A stretch of DNA of 64,000 nt from Caulobacter sp. NIBR2454 (GTDB lineage Bacteria > Pseudomonadota > Alphaproteobacteria > Caulobacterales > Caulobacteraceae): the NCBI RefSeq assembly GCF_027474405.1, contig NZ_CP114871.1, positions 2,241,001 through 2,305,000 of the forward strand, in the 5' to 3' direction. Under the pieces are notes generated by a model that was not told the origin of the DNA, searched no databases, and saw only the letters and a program-made list of their open reading frames with translations. Positions 1-13,687 of this stretch are shown here, in pieces. The translations under genes and the position numbers were made by a program. The first letter of the stretch is position 1, and each line of letters opens with the position of its first letter.

Positions 1-215
1 TTGCTAGCATGGGCGAGGTGATCGGCGGCGCCATCGCTCAGGACGACGTAAAATCGGTCCAGCCGGGCCTGATCTATGAGTGGGGCCACGGCGCCGTCGA
101 AGTTCGCGCGGCCAATGGTGAAAAGCGCTCCGGCGGCGGTCGCTATCTAAGCGTTTGGCGGCGTGGCGACGACGGCGTCTGGCGCATCAGTCGAAACCTC
201 TCCTTCGCCTACTGA
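1..215 (+). CDS. SnoaL/DUF4440-like protein, 3' end only
   Basis: The reading frame is open at the left edge of the window, so this is the C-terminal part of a longer protein; the ATG at 9 is probably internal. The visible residues end in GRYLSVWRRGDDGVWRISRN, the usual last strands of the NTF2-like SnoaL/DUF4440 fold, in which a trailing 'W+ DG W+I' pattern closes the cone-shaped barrel. Members are small ligand-binding or isomerase-like proteins of varied function. No substrate can be inferred. It stops at TGA 213-215, 46 bp before the next gene on the same strand, and may be cotranscribed with it. Confidence 0.6.
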   Translation, partial: ASMGEVIGGAIAQDDVKSVQPGLIYEWGHGAVEVRAANGEKRSGGGRYLSVWRRGDDGVWRISRNLSFAY

Positions 216-261
216 ACCTTTCGCGTGTTCGAGCGCTCCTACAACGGGAGGAGCCTCGACC

Positions 262-687
262 ATGAAGGCGCTGTTTTACGGTATCGCACTGGCCGCGTTC
301 AGCGGCGTCGCCATGGGCGCGGCTCTGAAGCCGGCGTTTCAGGCCTTTACCGACGACATCACCTCGTCGCCCCCCGGTTTCGCCACCGGCGTGATCATCG
401 ACCAGGCCGACGCCGGCCCCGAATACACGTCAAGCGGCCCTTGGGTGATGGGCACCGACTACCTGCGAGCGTCAGAGCCGGTGATCGTCGAAGCCTATAT
501 GGGCGACTCAGAGCCGATGCAGATCGCCGAGTACGACCAGCCGGCCGAGCCGATGGAGCCCGCCTCCGCGCCCGAAATGGAAGAAACCGATTATCCCGGC
601 GATGAAGCCCGCTATCCCAGCCAGGGCGGCGGCATCGTCGATGACGCGCAAGAAGCCGTCATCATCCCGGTCTTCGACCCCGCCTGA
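262..687 (+). CDS. Small secreted or membrane-anchored protein of unknown function
   Basis: Predicted 141 aa. The ATG at 262 was chosen because GGGAGGAG lies 8-15 bases upstream and the protein then opens with a hydrophobic segment ([20 protein letters not shown]) that looks like a signal peptide or N-terminal anchor. The rest is acidic and rich in Pro, Glu, Met and Tyr, with no recognisable domain or catalytic motif; the middle ([20 protein letters not shown]) looks disordered. It sits 38 bp upstream of prmA on the same strand. I do not recognise the family and assign no function. Confidence 0.6.
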   Translation: MKALFYGIALAAFSGVAMGAALKPAFQAFTDDITSSPPGFATGVIIDQADAGPEYTSSGPWVMGTDYLRASEPVIVEAYMGDSEPMQIAEYDQPAEPMEPASAPEMEETDYPGDEARYPSQGGGIVDDAQEAVIIPVFDPA

Positions 688-725
688 GTCTCGCTTTTCG
701 CGCCCGTCTCGATTATGCGGGCGGC

Positions 726-1592
726 ATGAGCCAACAAGCCTTCCAGATCATCGCCCGCGGCCCCCGCGCCGACGCCGAAGCGGCGGCAGACGCCATCGAC
801 GCCAATGTCGCCCTCGAAGGCGCGACCTATTCGATCCTGGAAGAGGACGAGGACCGTGGCATCTGGCGCATCGACGCCTTCCCGACCTCGGACGAGGAGG
901 TCGAGGCGCTGAAGGCGCAACTGGCCGAGTTCACCGGTCTTAAGACGGTTGTCGAAGCGCTCGCCGACGCCGACTGGCTCGCCATGGCGCTATCGGGCCT
1001 GCCACCCGTGCGTGCCGGCCGCTTCTTCGTCTTCGGCCTGCACGACAAGGGCCGCACCTCGCCCAACATGGTCAACCTGCGTATCGAGGCGGGCGCCGCC
1101 TTCGGCACGGGCCACCACGGAACCACCGTCGGCTGCCTCCAGGCCTATGACGCGCTGCTCAAGGCCAAGCGCTTCGAAAAGGTGCTCGACGTGGGCGCCG
1201 GCACCGGCCTGCTGGCCATCGCCGCGGCCCGCACCGGCTCGCGCGTCGCCGTCGGCACCGATATCGACAAGCCCAGCGTCCGCATCTCCAAGGAGAACGC
1301 CAAGGTGAACCGGGCAGACGCCCGCTTCGTCCACGCCAGCGGTCTTGGCCATCGGCTGGTTCGTGACAGCGCGCCCTACGATCTGGTGTTCGCCAACATC
1401 CTGGCGCGCCCGCTGGTCTCCCTGGCGCAGGACATCAAGGGCGCTTTGAAGCCGGGCGGCACGGTGATCCTGTCCGGCCTGCTGCGCACCCAGGAACGCT
1501 TCGTGAAGGCGGCATACCTGTCGCGAGGCTTCAAGGTGCGCCGACGCATCCACCGCGACGCCTGGGCCACGCTCGTTCTGCAGCGAGCCTGA
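726..1592 (+). CDS. prmA: Ribosomal protein L11 methyltransferase PrmA
   Basis: 288 aa, a normal length for PrmA. It uses S-adenosylmethionine to methylate lysines and the N-terminal amine of ribosomal protein L11 in the cytoplasm. The N-terminal 100 residues form the substrate-recognition part; a linker containing [12 protein letters not shown] precedes the Rossmann methyltransferase domain, whose SAM-binding motif [15 protein letters not shown] lies near residues 154-168. The motif [12 protein letters not shown] near residue 220 is the PrmA-type NI(L/A) catalytic segment. The upstream gene is on the same strand; pepP follows after 45 bp. A divergent methyltransferase with another substrate is possible but less likely given the conserved motifs. 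Confidence 0.93.
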   Translation: MSQQAFQIIARGPRADAEAAADAIDANVALEGATYSILEEDEDRGIWRIDAFPTSDEEVEALKAQLAEFTGLKTVVEALADADWLAMALSGLPPVRAGRFFVFGLHDKGRTSPNMVNLRIEAGAAFGTGHHGTTVGCLQAYDALLKAKRFEKVLDVGAGTGLLAIAAARTGSRVAVGTDIDKPSVRISKENAKVNRADARFVHASGLGHRLVRDSAPYDLVFANILARPLVSLAQDIKGALKPGGTVILSGLLRTQERFVKAAYLSRGFKVRRRIHRDAWATLVLQRA

Positions 1593-1637
1593 ACGCCGCG
1601 TCTGGCGTCGGGCGCGCGACGGGCTTAAATCACCGTC

Positions 1638-3440
1638 ATGCGCCAGACCTTTGACGAATCCACCGATCCCTCCTTCGGCCCCAAGCACGTTCCTCTGATC
1701 CGCCAAGCCATGGCGGCGCAAGGGCTGGACGGGTTCCTCGTCCCGCACGAGGACGAGCATCAGAACGAATATCTGCCCGCAGCCAACGACCGCCTGGCGT
1801 GGGCCAGCGGCTTCACCGGCTCGGCCGGCGCGGGTGTGATCCTCAAGGACAAGGCCGCCGTCTTCGTGGATGGCCGCTATACCCTCCAGGTTCGCGAACA
1901 GGTGGATCAGGGCGTGTTTGAGATTCGGGATCTGGTCGAGGGCGGCGTGCCCGCCTATCTCGCCGCCGCGCCCAAGGGTTCGGTGATCGGCTACGACCCG
2001 CGCCTGCATAGCCCCGACGCCCTGGCGTCCCTGCGCGCCGCCGCCGAAAAGGCCGGCGCCAGCCTCAAGCCCGTCTCCACCAATCCCCTGGACGAAGCCT
2101 GGGGTCAGGCGCGCCCGCCGCAGCCGACCGCTCCCGTCGTCCCTCAGCCGCTGGAGTTCTCCGGCGAAGACTCGGCCGACAAGCGCGCCCGCATCGGCGC
2201 GTCCCTGGGCGCCGACGCCGCGGTGATAACCGCCCCTTCCTCCATCGCCTGGCTGTTCAACATCCGCGGCGGCGACGTGATCCGCTCGCCCCTGCCCCTG
2301 GCCCAGGCCATCCTGCGGGCCGACGGCACGGCTCGCCTGTTCCTCGATCCCGCGAAAGTCACCGAGGAGCTGCCCGCCTGGCTAGGCAATCAGGTCAGTC
2401 TGGAGACGCCCGACGCGCTGGAAGAAGCCCTGGCCGAACTGAAAGGCCACAAGGTTCTGGTCGATCCGGCCCAGTCCTCGGCCTGGTATTTCGACACCCT
2501 GGCCGGCACCGGCGCCAGCGTGGTTCGCGGCATGGACCCCTGCGCCCTGCCCCGCGCCTGCAAGAACGCCGTCGAGATCGCCGGCACGCGCGAAGCGCAC
2601 CGCCGCGACGGCGTGGTCCTGGCGCAGTATCTACACTGGCTGGCCACCGAGGCCCAGGTAAGCCCGCCCGACGAGAAGGAAGCCGTCACCAAGCTGGAGA
2701 GCCTGCGCGAGGCCACCGGCAAGCTGAAGGACCTGAGTTTCGACACCATCGGCGCCGCCAACGGTCACGGCGCCCTGCCGCACTACCGTCCATCCGAGCG
2801 CACCAATGAGCGGGCTAGGATGGGTTCCCTGCTGCTGGTGGACAGCGGCGCGCAATACATGGACGGCACAACCGACGTCACCCGCACGGTCGCCATCGGC
2901 GAGCCGAGCGCGGAGATGATCCGCCGCAACACCCTGGTGATGAAGGGCCACCTGGCCATCGCCCGCCTGCGCTTCCCCGCCGGCACCACCGGCTCGGCCA
3001 TCGACGCCTTCGCCCGCGCTCACCTATGGTCCGAAGGGCTGGACTACGACCACGGCACCGGCCACGGCGTCGGCGTCTATCTGGGCGTCCACGAGGGGCC
3101 GCAACGAATCTCAAAGGCGCCGAACACAATCGCCCTGCAGCCCGGCATGATCGTCTCCAACGAGCCCGGCTACTACAAGGACGGGGAGTACGGCATTCGC
3201 ATCGAAAACCTGGAGGTCGTCATGCCGGCGACCGGCGCCGGCGATGGCGACCGGCCCATGCACAGCTTCAGCACCTTGACCCTGGCGCCATACGACCGTC
3301 GCCTGCTCGAAAAGGACCTGCTCAGCGGCCAGGAGATCGCCCAGATCGACGCCTACCACGCGCGGGTCTGGCGAGAAATCGGCCCCCGCGTAGAAGGCGA
3401 CGTGAAGGCCTGGCTGGAAAAAGCCTGCGCGCCGCTCTAG
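1638..3440 (+). CDS. pepP: M24-family Xaa-Pro aminopeptidase
   Basis: 600 aa, the long three-domain form: two creatinase-like N-terminal domains (about residues 15-150 and 165-315) followed by the pita-bread catalytic domain. Dimetal ligands are visible: Asp in LLVDSGAQYMDGTTDVT (about residues 400-412), His in HGTGHGVGVYLGVHEGP (about 472), Glu in SNEPGYYKDGEYGIRIENLE (about 510-525). It removes N-terminal residues preceding proline in the cytoplasm. Start ATG 1638 gives the expected MRQTFDE beginning, though no strong ribosome binding site is visible. It converges on the DUF2147 gene with only 16 bp between stops and no clear terminator. Confidence 0.93.
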   Translation: MRQTFDESTDPSFGPKHVPLIRQAMAAQGLDGFLVPHEDEHQNEYLPAANDRLAWASGFTGSAGAGVILKDKAAVFVDGRYTLQVREQVDQGVFEIRDLVEGGVPAYLAAAPKGSVIGYDPRLHSPDALASLRAAAEKAGASLKPVSTNPLDEAWGQARPPQPTAPVVPQPLEFSGEDSADKRARIGASLGADAAVITAPSSIAWLFNIRGGDVIRSPLPLAQAILRADGTARLFLDPAKVTEELPAWLGNQVSLETPDALEEALAELKGHKVLVDPAQSSAWYFDTLAGTGASVVRGMDPCALPRACKNAVEIAGTREAHRRDGVVLAQYLHWLATEAQVSPPDEKEAVTKLESLREATGKLKDLSFDTIGAANGHGALPHYRPSERTNERARMGSLLLVDSGAQYMDGTTDVTRTVAIGEPSAEMIRRNTLVMKGHLAIARLRFPAGTTGSAIDAFARAHLWSEGLDYDHGTGHGVGVYLGVHEGPQRISKAPNTIALQPGMIVSNEPGYYKDGEYGIRIENLEVVMPATGAGDGDRPMHSFSTLTLAPYDRRLLEKDLLSGQEIAQIDAYHARVWREIGPRVEGDVKAWLEKACAPL

Positions 3441-3456
3441 GCGCGCAGCACTTCGC

Positions 3457-3876
3457 TTACTTCCAGCGCGTCCAGGTCTGCGTCTTGCAGAGCGGCGCGA
3501 CGATGCAGCCCTTTAGCTTAAGACTGTCGGGACCTGTCTGCTCGATCGTGCCGCCATAGGTGCCCCCGTCTTCGGGGTTGTAGACCTTCCCCCCCGTCCA
3601 TTTGGCCGGACCGCCCTTGAAGCCATAGAGCATCTGAAGGCCCTTCAGCGGCCGGCCGCGCTGGGCCTCGTCCTTGTTGCGACCGTCCTTCAGCGCGGGG
3701 TTCTTGTCGATATTGTCGGAGCCGATCAGCCGGCCGCACAGCTCGGCGCCGCACTTGCTGATCTCGACCTTGCCGTTGGCAGTGGGAGTGCGCCACACGC
3801 CGGTGACGTCGGCGAAGGCTGGGGCGGCAGCCAAGCTCACGAAGGCGGCGGCGAGAGCGATGGTCTTCAGGGTCAT
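3457..3876 (-). CDS. DUF2147 secreted protein
   Basis: 139 aa from the ATG at 3876, which follows an AGGAGGACGTTC-type Shine-Dalgarno on the minus strand and opens with a clear signal peptide (TLKTIALAAAFVSLAAAPAFA). The mature part starts DVTGVWRTPTANGKVEISKC and has paired cysteines, the DUF2147 hallmark: a small beta-barrel periplasmic or exported protein. The C-terminal half (MLYGFKGGPAKWTGGKVYNP, then LKLKGC) is also typical. The molecular function of DUF2147 is not established. Diverges from the TrmB-like gene with a 91-bp shared upstream region. Confidence 0.85.
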   Translation of the reverse strand: MTLKTIALAAAFVSLAAAPAFADVTGVWRTPTANGKVEISKCGAELCGRLIGSDNIDKNPALKDGRNKDEAQRGRPLKGLQMLYGFKGGPAKWTGGKVYNPEDGGTYGGTIEQTGPDSLKLKGCIVAPLCKTQTWTRWK

Positions 3877-3967
3877 GAACGTCCTCCTACGCAAGCCGTA
3901 ACGCACCAGAGCGGCGACAGGAAGGCGCGCCTTACAGAGGTTTAATTCGACAACAGCGCTTATCGTC

Positions 3968-4798
3968 ATGATGTTAGTAGCTATGACAACTACTAATCCT
4001 GAAAGCGCGCTGCTGGAGCTCGGCTTCACCGAGACCGAGGCCAAGTTGTTCTGCGAACTGACGCGGATCGGCCCCGCCACCGGCTATCGCCTCTCCAAGG
4101 CGGTCGGCAAGGCGGCCGCCAACACCTATCAGGCGCTGGAAAGCCTATCCCAAAAAGGCGCCGTGCTGGTGGACGACACCGATGGGAAGACTTGGCGCGC
4201 CGTGCCGGCTCCCGAACTGATCGCGGCCCTGCAGGCCAGCTTCAAGCAACGCAGCGAAGGCGCGTTGATCGCCCTGAAGACCTTGCATGCGCCAGAGGCG
4301 GAGGCCCGCCTCTACGCCCTCAAGACCCCGCAGCAGGTGCTCGCCCGCGCCCGCGCCATGATCGCCGGCGCGCAAAGCGTCCTGTTGTTCGACCTGTTTC
4401 CCGAACCTTTCGCCGCCTTGGAGGACGATCTTCTGAGCGCCGCCGCGCGCGGCGTGCGGGTCGCCGGCCAGATCTATGCGCCCACCGACACGCTGCTCGA
4501 CGTGGTGCTGGCCCCAGGGTCGCCGGCCCAGATCAACGCCTGGCCCGGCCTGCAGGTGACCATCATCCCCGACGCCCGCGAGCACATGGTCGCCCTGTTG
4601 TCGCGGGACGCCGCGCGCTGCCTGCACGGGGTCTGGAGCGACAGCCCCTACCTGGCCTGCGTCCATCATAGCGGCTTGGCCGCCGAGCTGATCCTCGGCG
4701 CCCAGGAGAGCGGCCGCGCCCTGAAATTCCAACCTACGCTGTTCGCCTCCCGCCCGCCGGGCCTGGACGCGCTGACCAGCCCCGCCTTCGGAGACTGA
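3968..4798 (+). CDS. TrmB-family transcriptional regulator
   Basis: Up to 276 aa. The N-terminal winged helix (GFTETEAKLFCELTRIGPATGYRLSKAVGK, continuing to about residue 75) matches the TrmB/BlaI-like helix-turn-helix seen mainly in archaeal sugar-responsive regulators. The remainder (about 95-260) resembles the TrmB effector domain, a PLD-like fold. The start could be ATG 3968, 3971 or 3983; the last puts the start codon inside a perfect inverted repeat (3974-3996), which suggests autoregulation. The gene ends 3 bp before the aspartyl protease/PDZ gene, so the two are almost certainly one operon and the protease gene is the likely target. Effector unknown. Confidence 0.75.
   Translation: MMLVAMTTTNPESALLELGFTETEAKLFCELTRIGPATGYRLSKAVGKAAANTYQALESLSQKGAVLVDDTDGKTWRAVPAPELIAALQASFKQRSEGALIALKTLHAPEAEARLYALKTPQQVLARARAMIAGAQSVLLFDLFPEPFAALEDDLLSAAARGVRVAGQIYAPTDTLLDVVLAPGSPAQINAWPGLQVTIIPDAREHMVALLSRDAARCLHGVWSDSPYLACVHHSGLAAELILGAQESGRALKFQPTLFASRPPGLDALTSPAFGD
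3974..3996. promoter_or_regulatory. Palindromic operator candidate at the start of the TrmB-like gene
   Basis: TTAGTAG at 3974-3980 and CTACTAA at 3990-3996 form a perfect 7-bp inverted repeat around a 9-bp spacer. It overlaps the possible start codon at 3983. Position and symmetry fit a dimeric winged-helix repressor that controls its own gene and the downstream protease gene. No binding data; the assignment is inference. Confidence 0.5.
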
Positions 4799-4801
4799 CC
4801 C

Positions 4802-6613
4802 ATGAAATCGATGCTGATGGCCGCCGTGGCGGTCTGCGCCCTCGGCTTGCCTGCGATCGCCCAGGCCGACGCCAAATCCGACGCCGTGAACCGCTATATC
4901 GCCTGGCGTGGCGGGGCCGCCTTCGAGGTGGCCGACGGCCTGCTGGTGCGCGGCGCCACCGACAACGGCCGGTTCAAAGGCGCCGTGGAGCGCCGCATCG
5001 AGCCCGGTCGCACGCTGGAGAAGTTCAACCTAGGCTCCGCCACGACCCACCGCGCCTATATCGGCGAAAGCGGCTGGACCGTCAGCCTCAGCGGTCAGGT
5101 TGAAGCCGCCAACAAGGACGCCGCTCTCCAGGCCGCCAACCGCCGCCTGGCTCTGTTCGACGACGCCTTGCGCGGCGACAAGGCCAACTTGCAGCCCGAC
5201 GAAGCCTTCGACGGCAAGACCGTCCAGGTGTTGCGCGTCAGCTTTGGCGCGCGCGACCGCTACGACCTGCTGCTGGACCCGGCGACGGGCGCCCTGGTCG
5301 CCGACCGCCTGGTCGAGGACGGCGTCACCACCGTCACTCGCTATGGCGACTGGCGAAGGGTCGAAGGCGTGCGCATCGCTTTCCGTGAGGTGCAGCAGGT
5401 GGCCGATGATCCATACAGGACCACCATCACCCTGACCGAAGCCGACCTGAATCCAAAGGTGGACGCCAAGGCCTTCGCCCAGCCGGCGGCCAAGCGCATC
5501 TACGCTTTCGCCGACGGCAAGACGGCTACCGACCCCCTGGCCTTCCAGTTCTATCTGGGCTCGCGCATCTACATCCCGGCCACGATCAACGGCGCCCAGA
5601 CCCACGTCCTGCTCGACAGCGGGGCCGAGGCGACGGTGCTCGACAAGGCCTTCGCCGAGAGCTTGGGCATCAAGCCCACCGCCATCGTGCCCGCCGTCGG
5701 CACCGGCGGCCGCGACGTGGCCGAATTGGCCAGCGGCGTGACCATCCGCATCGGCGCCATGGAACTGCGCGACATCACCGTCGCCATGATGGACCTCAAG
5801 CCTATCGCCGCCATGATCGGCCAGCCCCTGCCCGTGATCCTCGGCAAGGAAGTCTTCAACGAACTGGTGGTCGATCTGGATTTCGCGGGCAAGACCATCG
5901 CCTTCCAGGACCCTGCCCGCTTCACGCCAAAAGCCGGCGCCGTGTCGGTGCCGGTCACCAGCGTGGCCGGCATCCACGCCATCCCCGCCTCGATCGAGGG
6001 CGCAGAGCCGGTGCTGCTGGACTTCGACCTGGGCAACGGCGGGCCGCTTCTGGTCTTCCCAGGCTACTGGAAGTCGCGGAACATGCTATCCGACCGCCCG
6101 ACGTCGAAAAGCCTGTCGGGCGCCATCGGCGGTCTGAAGACCCGCAGCGTGGCGACCGTGCGGACCCTGACCCTGGCCGGCGTGACCTTCAAGGATATCC
6201 CCACGGTGTTCGGGGAAGAAGACGGCAGCGCCCTCGACAGCACCCGCACACACGGCAACATCGGCATGCCGATCCTCAGCCGCTTTGACCTGACCACCGA
6301 CTATTCGCGCGGCCGCATCCTGCTGAAGCCGAGGCCGGAAGCGGTCGGCCTGCCTTTCTCCAAGGATCGCTCGGGTCTGGTCACGCAGTTCAAGGACGGG
6401 GTCTTCACCCTCAGCATGGTCGCTCCAGGCTCTCCCGCCGAGGCCGCCGGATTGAGGGCCGGCCAGACGATCACCGCTGTGAACGGACAACCGGCCAAGG
6501 ACCTGGGCGGCGCCGGGCTCTCGAAGCTGCGCACCGCCGCCGCCGGCGAGACGCTGAAGGTCACCCTAGGCGGCGGCGAGACGATCAGCCTGACGCTGAA
6601 GGACTACTACTGA
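4802..6613 (+). CDS. Bilobed retropepsin-like aspartyl protease with C-terminal PDZ domain
   Basis: 603 aa. A signal peptide (MKSMLMAAVAVCALGLPAIAQA) predicts a periplasmic protein. After an N-terminal region of about 220 residues comes a first aspartyl-protease lobe with VLLDSGAEATVLDKAF near residue 270, then a second with LLDFDLGNGGPLLVFP near 405; DSG and DLG are the candidate catalytic aspartates of a two-lobe gag-like protease. The C-terminus (about 515-600, SPAEAAGLRAGQTITAVNGQ) is a PDZ domain. It starts 3 bp after the TrmB-like regulator, so the two are coupled. Substrates are unknown. The second lobe lacks a canonical D[ST]G, so partial loss of activity is possible. Confidence 0.8.
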   Translation: MKSMLMAAVAVCALGLPAIAQADAKSDAVNRYIAWRGGAAFEVADGLLVRGATDNGRFKGAVERRIEPGRTLEKFNLGSATTHRAYIGESGWTVSLSGQVEAANKDAALQAANRRLALFDDALRGDKANLQPDEAFDGKTVQVLRVSFGARDRYDLLLDPATGALVADRLVEDGVTTVTRYGDWRRVEGVRIAFREVQQVADDPYRTTITLTEADLNPKVDAKAFAQPAAKRIYAFADGKTATDPLAFQFYLGSRIYIPATINGAQTHVLLDSGAEATVLDKAFAESLGIKPTAIVPAVGTGGRDVAELASGVTIRIGAMELRDITVAMMDLKPIAAMIGQPLPVILGKEVFNELVVDLDFAGKTIAFQDPARFTPKAGAVSVPVTSVAGIHAIPASIEGAEPVLLDFDLGNGGPLLVFPGYWKSRNMLSDRPTSKSLSGAIGGLKTRSVATVRTLTLAGVTFKDIPTVFGEEDGSALDSTRTHGNIGMPILSRFDLTTDYSRGRILLKPRPEAVGLPFSKDRSGLVTQFKDGVFTLSMVAPGSPAEAAGLRAGQTITAVNGQPAKDLGGAGLSKLRTAAAGETLKVTLGGGETISLTLKDYY

Positions 6614-6617
6614 CCTT

Positions 6618-6649
6618 CTCCTGCCCCTCCCCCGCAAGCGGGGCAGGAG
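6618..6649. terminator. Hairpin between converging aspartyl protease and ligA genes
   Basis: CTCCTGCCCC (6618-6627) pairs perfectly with GGGGCAGGAG (6640-6649). A competing inner stem CCCCGC/GCGGGG lies at 6630-6643. It fills the 38-bp gap between two converging stop codons. There is no T-tract on either strand, so it may act as a weak bidirectional terminator or as a 3'-end stabiliser. Confidence 0.45.
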
Positions 6650-6651
6650 GA

Positions 6652-10887
<4,236 letters not shown>

Positions 10888-10891
<4 letters not shown>

Positions 10892-12585
10892 CCGCCGATC
10901 AGCGCCCTGGCGGCGGCCCGGGCGGCCTCGGTGATCTCCGCGCCGGCCAGCATGCGGGCGGTCTCCTCCTCGCGCGCGGCGGGAGACAGAACCTCGACCT
11001 TGGTCCGCAGCGCCTCGCCGTCGCCAGCCTTGGCGATGCGCCAGTGGGCGTGGCCGCGCGCGGCGACCTGCGGACTGTGGGTGACGACCATCACCTGGGC
11101 GTTCCCGGCCAGGCGGCGCAGACGCAGACCCACCGCGTCCGCCACGGCCCCGCCGACGCCCTGGTCCACCTCGTCGAAGATCATCAACGGCTGAGCGCCC
11201 TCGGCACGGCCAGCCAGGGCCGCCTTCAGCGACAGGGCGAAACGGGCCAGCTCGCCGCCCGAGGCTATGGCCCCGATCTCGCCGAACGGGCTGCCCGGGT
11301 TGGTCGCCACCTGGAAGGTGATCTTGTCGACGCCCGACGGCCCCGCTCGTTCCTCGCCCAGCGGCTCGACGGCGACGCGGAAGCGGGCTTTCTCAAGCTT
11401 CAAGGGAACGAGTTCGGCCTCGACAGCGGCGGCCAGCCGGTCGCCAGCCGCCTTGCGTTCGGCCGTCAGGGTTTCGGCGGCGAACAGATAGGCTTCGCGC
11501 GCTTCGGCGGCCTCGCGCTCGGCGGTGACAAGGCTTTCGCCCACGCTCTCCACCGATTGCAGGCGCTGGGCGTATTCAGCCCGCAGCAGCGGCAGTTCCT
11601 CGACCGAGACGTTCAGCTTGCGGGCCATGCCGCGCAGGGCGAACAAGCGCTCCTCGGCCTTCTCCAGCTGGTCGGGTTCGAATTCAAAGGCGTCGGCGGC
11701 GGCGTCAACGGCGGCGGCGGCTTCCTGCGCCTCGACGAGGGCGCGATCCACGGAATCGCAGGCCGCGATCAGGCGAGAGACCGCCGGACCGTCTGGAACG
11801 GCTCCAGCCTGCAAGGCGCGGTCACGGGCACGTTCCAGGGCGCGGAAAGCCTGGGCCAGGCGGCTGGACAGGCCGTCTCCGCTGAGCTGTTCCTGGGCCG
11901 AAGCGATATCGGCCAGCGCCTTTTCCGCCGAACCCAACAGGGCCCGCTCGGCGGCCAGTTCGGTCTCCTCCCCTTCGCGGGGGTCGAGACGATCGAGTTC
12001 CCCCAGACGCAGGCTGAGTTCCTCGATCTCGGCTTCGGCGTTGGCGGCCTGTGACCGCAGGGCCTCCAGCGCCTCACGCGCGGCGCGCCACGCGCTCCAG
12101 GCCGAGGCGACGGCCGAGAGGCTGACCGCGCCATAGGCGTCCAGCAGCGGGCGGTGGGTCTTGGAGTCCAGCAGGCCGACGGTCTCGTGCTGGCCATGGA
12201 CCTCCAGCAGCATGCCGCCGAGGTCCTTCAGCACCCCGACGCTGGTCGCCTGGTCGTTGACAAAGGCGCGCGAGCGACCGTCCGCGCCCAGCAGGCGGCG
12301 GAGCACCAAATCCTCGCCGCGGTCGTAGGAGAGGCCCTTCTCGTCGAGATAGGCCCAGGCCGGATGGTCGGGCGTGAGGGCGAACAGCGCCGTGGCCGAA
12401 GCCTGAGACGCGCCGCGCCGGACCAGGCCCGCATCGGCGCGCATGCCGGTCGCTAGGCCCAGGGAGTCCAGGATGATCGACTTGCCTGCCCCGGTCTCGC
12501 CTGTAAGCACGGTGAGGCCTTCGCCGATGGACAGGTCCAGGCTTTCGATCAGGACGACGTCACGGATGCCGAGGCCGATGAGCAT
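10888..12585 (-). CDS. recN: DNA repair ATPase RecN
   Basis: 565 aa, the usual length. RecN is an SMC-like protein that acts at double-strand breaks. Walker A GETGAGKS lies at residues 29-36; a long coiled-coil middle (about 150-370) is rich in Glu, Ala, Leu and Arg; the ABC signature region ASGGELARFALSLKAAL (about 440) precedes Walker B LMIFDEVDQGVGG (about 475). It lies 30 bp downstream of bamD and is likely cotranscribed with lpxC-bamD. I saw no alphaproteobacterial LexA box (GTTC-N7-GTTC) just upstream. Its stop codon overlaps that of the opposing M28 peptidase gene. Confidence 0.95.
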
Positions 12586-12615
12586 GGGCCTAGGATCGCC
12601 GCGAATCTTCCAGGA

Positions 12616-13602
12616 TCAAAGCGGCCAGAGTCGCTTGAGGAGGCTCTTCTTCGCCTTGGGCTGCGCCTTGACCGCCGGCGTGGCCGCGGCTTCGGCGGCG
12701 GGCGCCTTGCGCTGGGCCTCGGTCTGCTCGACCGGCGGCGGCAGGGCGCGGTTGTTTCCGGTGCCCGTCAGGCGCTCCAGATAGCTGCGCTTGGCGCCCG
12801 GGGTGCGCGGCTCGACGGCCGGGCGCAGGCCACGGTCGTTCAGCAGGCGATAGGCGTCGCGATACCAGATATCGCCCGGATAGTTGTAGCCGAGTACGGC
12901 GCCGTTCTTGGTCGCCTCGTCGATCAGGCCGATGGTCAGATAGCTCTCGACCAGACGGTACAGGGCTTCAGGCGTGTGGGTCGTGGTCTGGTAGCGGTCG
13001 ACCACGGTGCGGAACCGGCCGATGGCGGCCAGCGAGTTGCCGTTGCGCAGGTAGTGACGACCGATGGTCATCTCCTTGCCGGCTAGCTGGTCGTTGACCA
13101 TGTCGATCTTCAGGCGGGCGTCCTGGGCGTACTCGGTGTTCGGGTAGCGCTGGACGACCTCGCGCAGCGACGCGAGCGCCTGCTCGGTATAGGCTTGGTC
13201 GCGCTCCACATCGACGATCTGCTCGAAGTAGCAGATAGCCTTCAGGTAGTAGGCGTAGACCGTGGACGGATTGCCCGGATACAGCGAGATGAACCGCTCG
13301 GCGTCGCCGATGGCCTCGGCGTAGTCGTTGCCCTGGTAGTGGGCGTAGGCGGTCATCAGAATCGCTCGACGCGACCATTCCGAATAGGGGTGCTGGCGCT
13401 CCACTTCCCGGAAGTAGTTCACCGCATCGTCCCACTCGCGGCGGTCCAGACGGTCCGCGCCGGTGGCGTAGAGGAGTTCGACGGGGCGTTCCTCGTACTG
13501 AATCGACGGCTTCTTCTTGTCGCCGGCGCAACCCGACACAGCGAGGGCGGCGACAAGCGCGGCGCTGACAACGACCGTACGGCTCACAGGGTTACGAAGC
13601 AC
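12616..13602 (-). CDS. bamD: Outer membrane assembly lipoprotein BamD
   Basis: 328 aa. Essential lipoprotein of the BAM complex, which inserts beta-barrel proteins in the outer membrane. The signal peptide ends in a lipobox (ALAVSGC, acylated Cys near residue 25). It is followed by TPR-like helical repeats from about residue 40 to 265 (ELLYATGADRLDRREWDDAV, then EWSRRAILMTAYAHYQGNDY), the BamD fold. The C-terminal 60 residues are basic, Ala-rich and likely disordered. Start is GTG 13602 with GAGGATTC before it. It lies between lpxC and recN on the same strand. Confidence 0.93.
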   Translation of the reverse strand: MLRNPVSRTVVVSAALVAALAVSGCAGDKKKPSIQYEERPVELLYATGADRLDRREWDDAVNYFREVERQHPYSEWSRRAILMTAYAHYQGNDYAEAIGDAERFISLYPGNPSTVYAYYLKAICYFEQIVDVERDQAYTEQALASLREVVQRYPNTEYAQDARLKIDMVNDQLAGKEMTIGRHYLRNGNSLAAIGRFRTVVDRYQTTTHTPEALYRLVESYLTIGLIDEATKNGAVLGYNYPGDIWYRDAYRLLNDRGLRPAVEPRTPGAKRSYLERLTGTGNNRALPPPVEQTEAQRKAPAAEAAATPAVKAQPKAKKSLLKRLWPL

Positions 13603-13687
13603 GAATCCTCACCTAGCAACAAACGCGCGCCCCCGCGCCGTCAGCGCTTCTACACCACCCATGGGCGGGCGCAAACGCAGAGAAGGA

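Noticed and set aside
12586-12615. LexA box for recN
   Set aside because: No GTTC-N7-GTTC motif is present in the bamD-recN gap.
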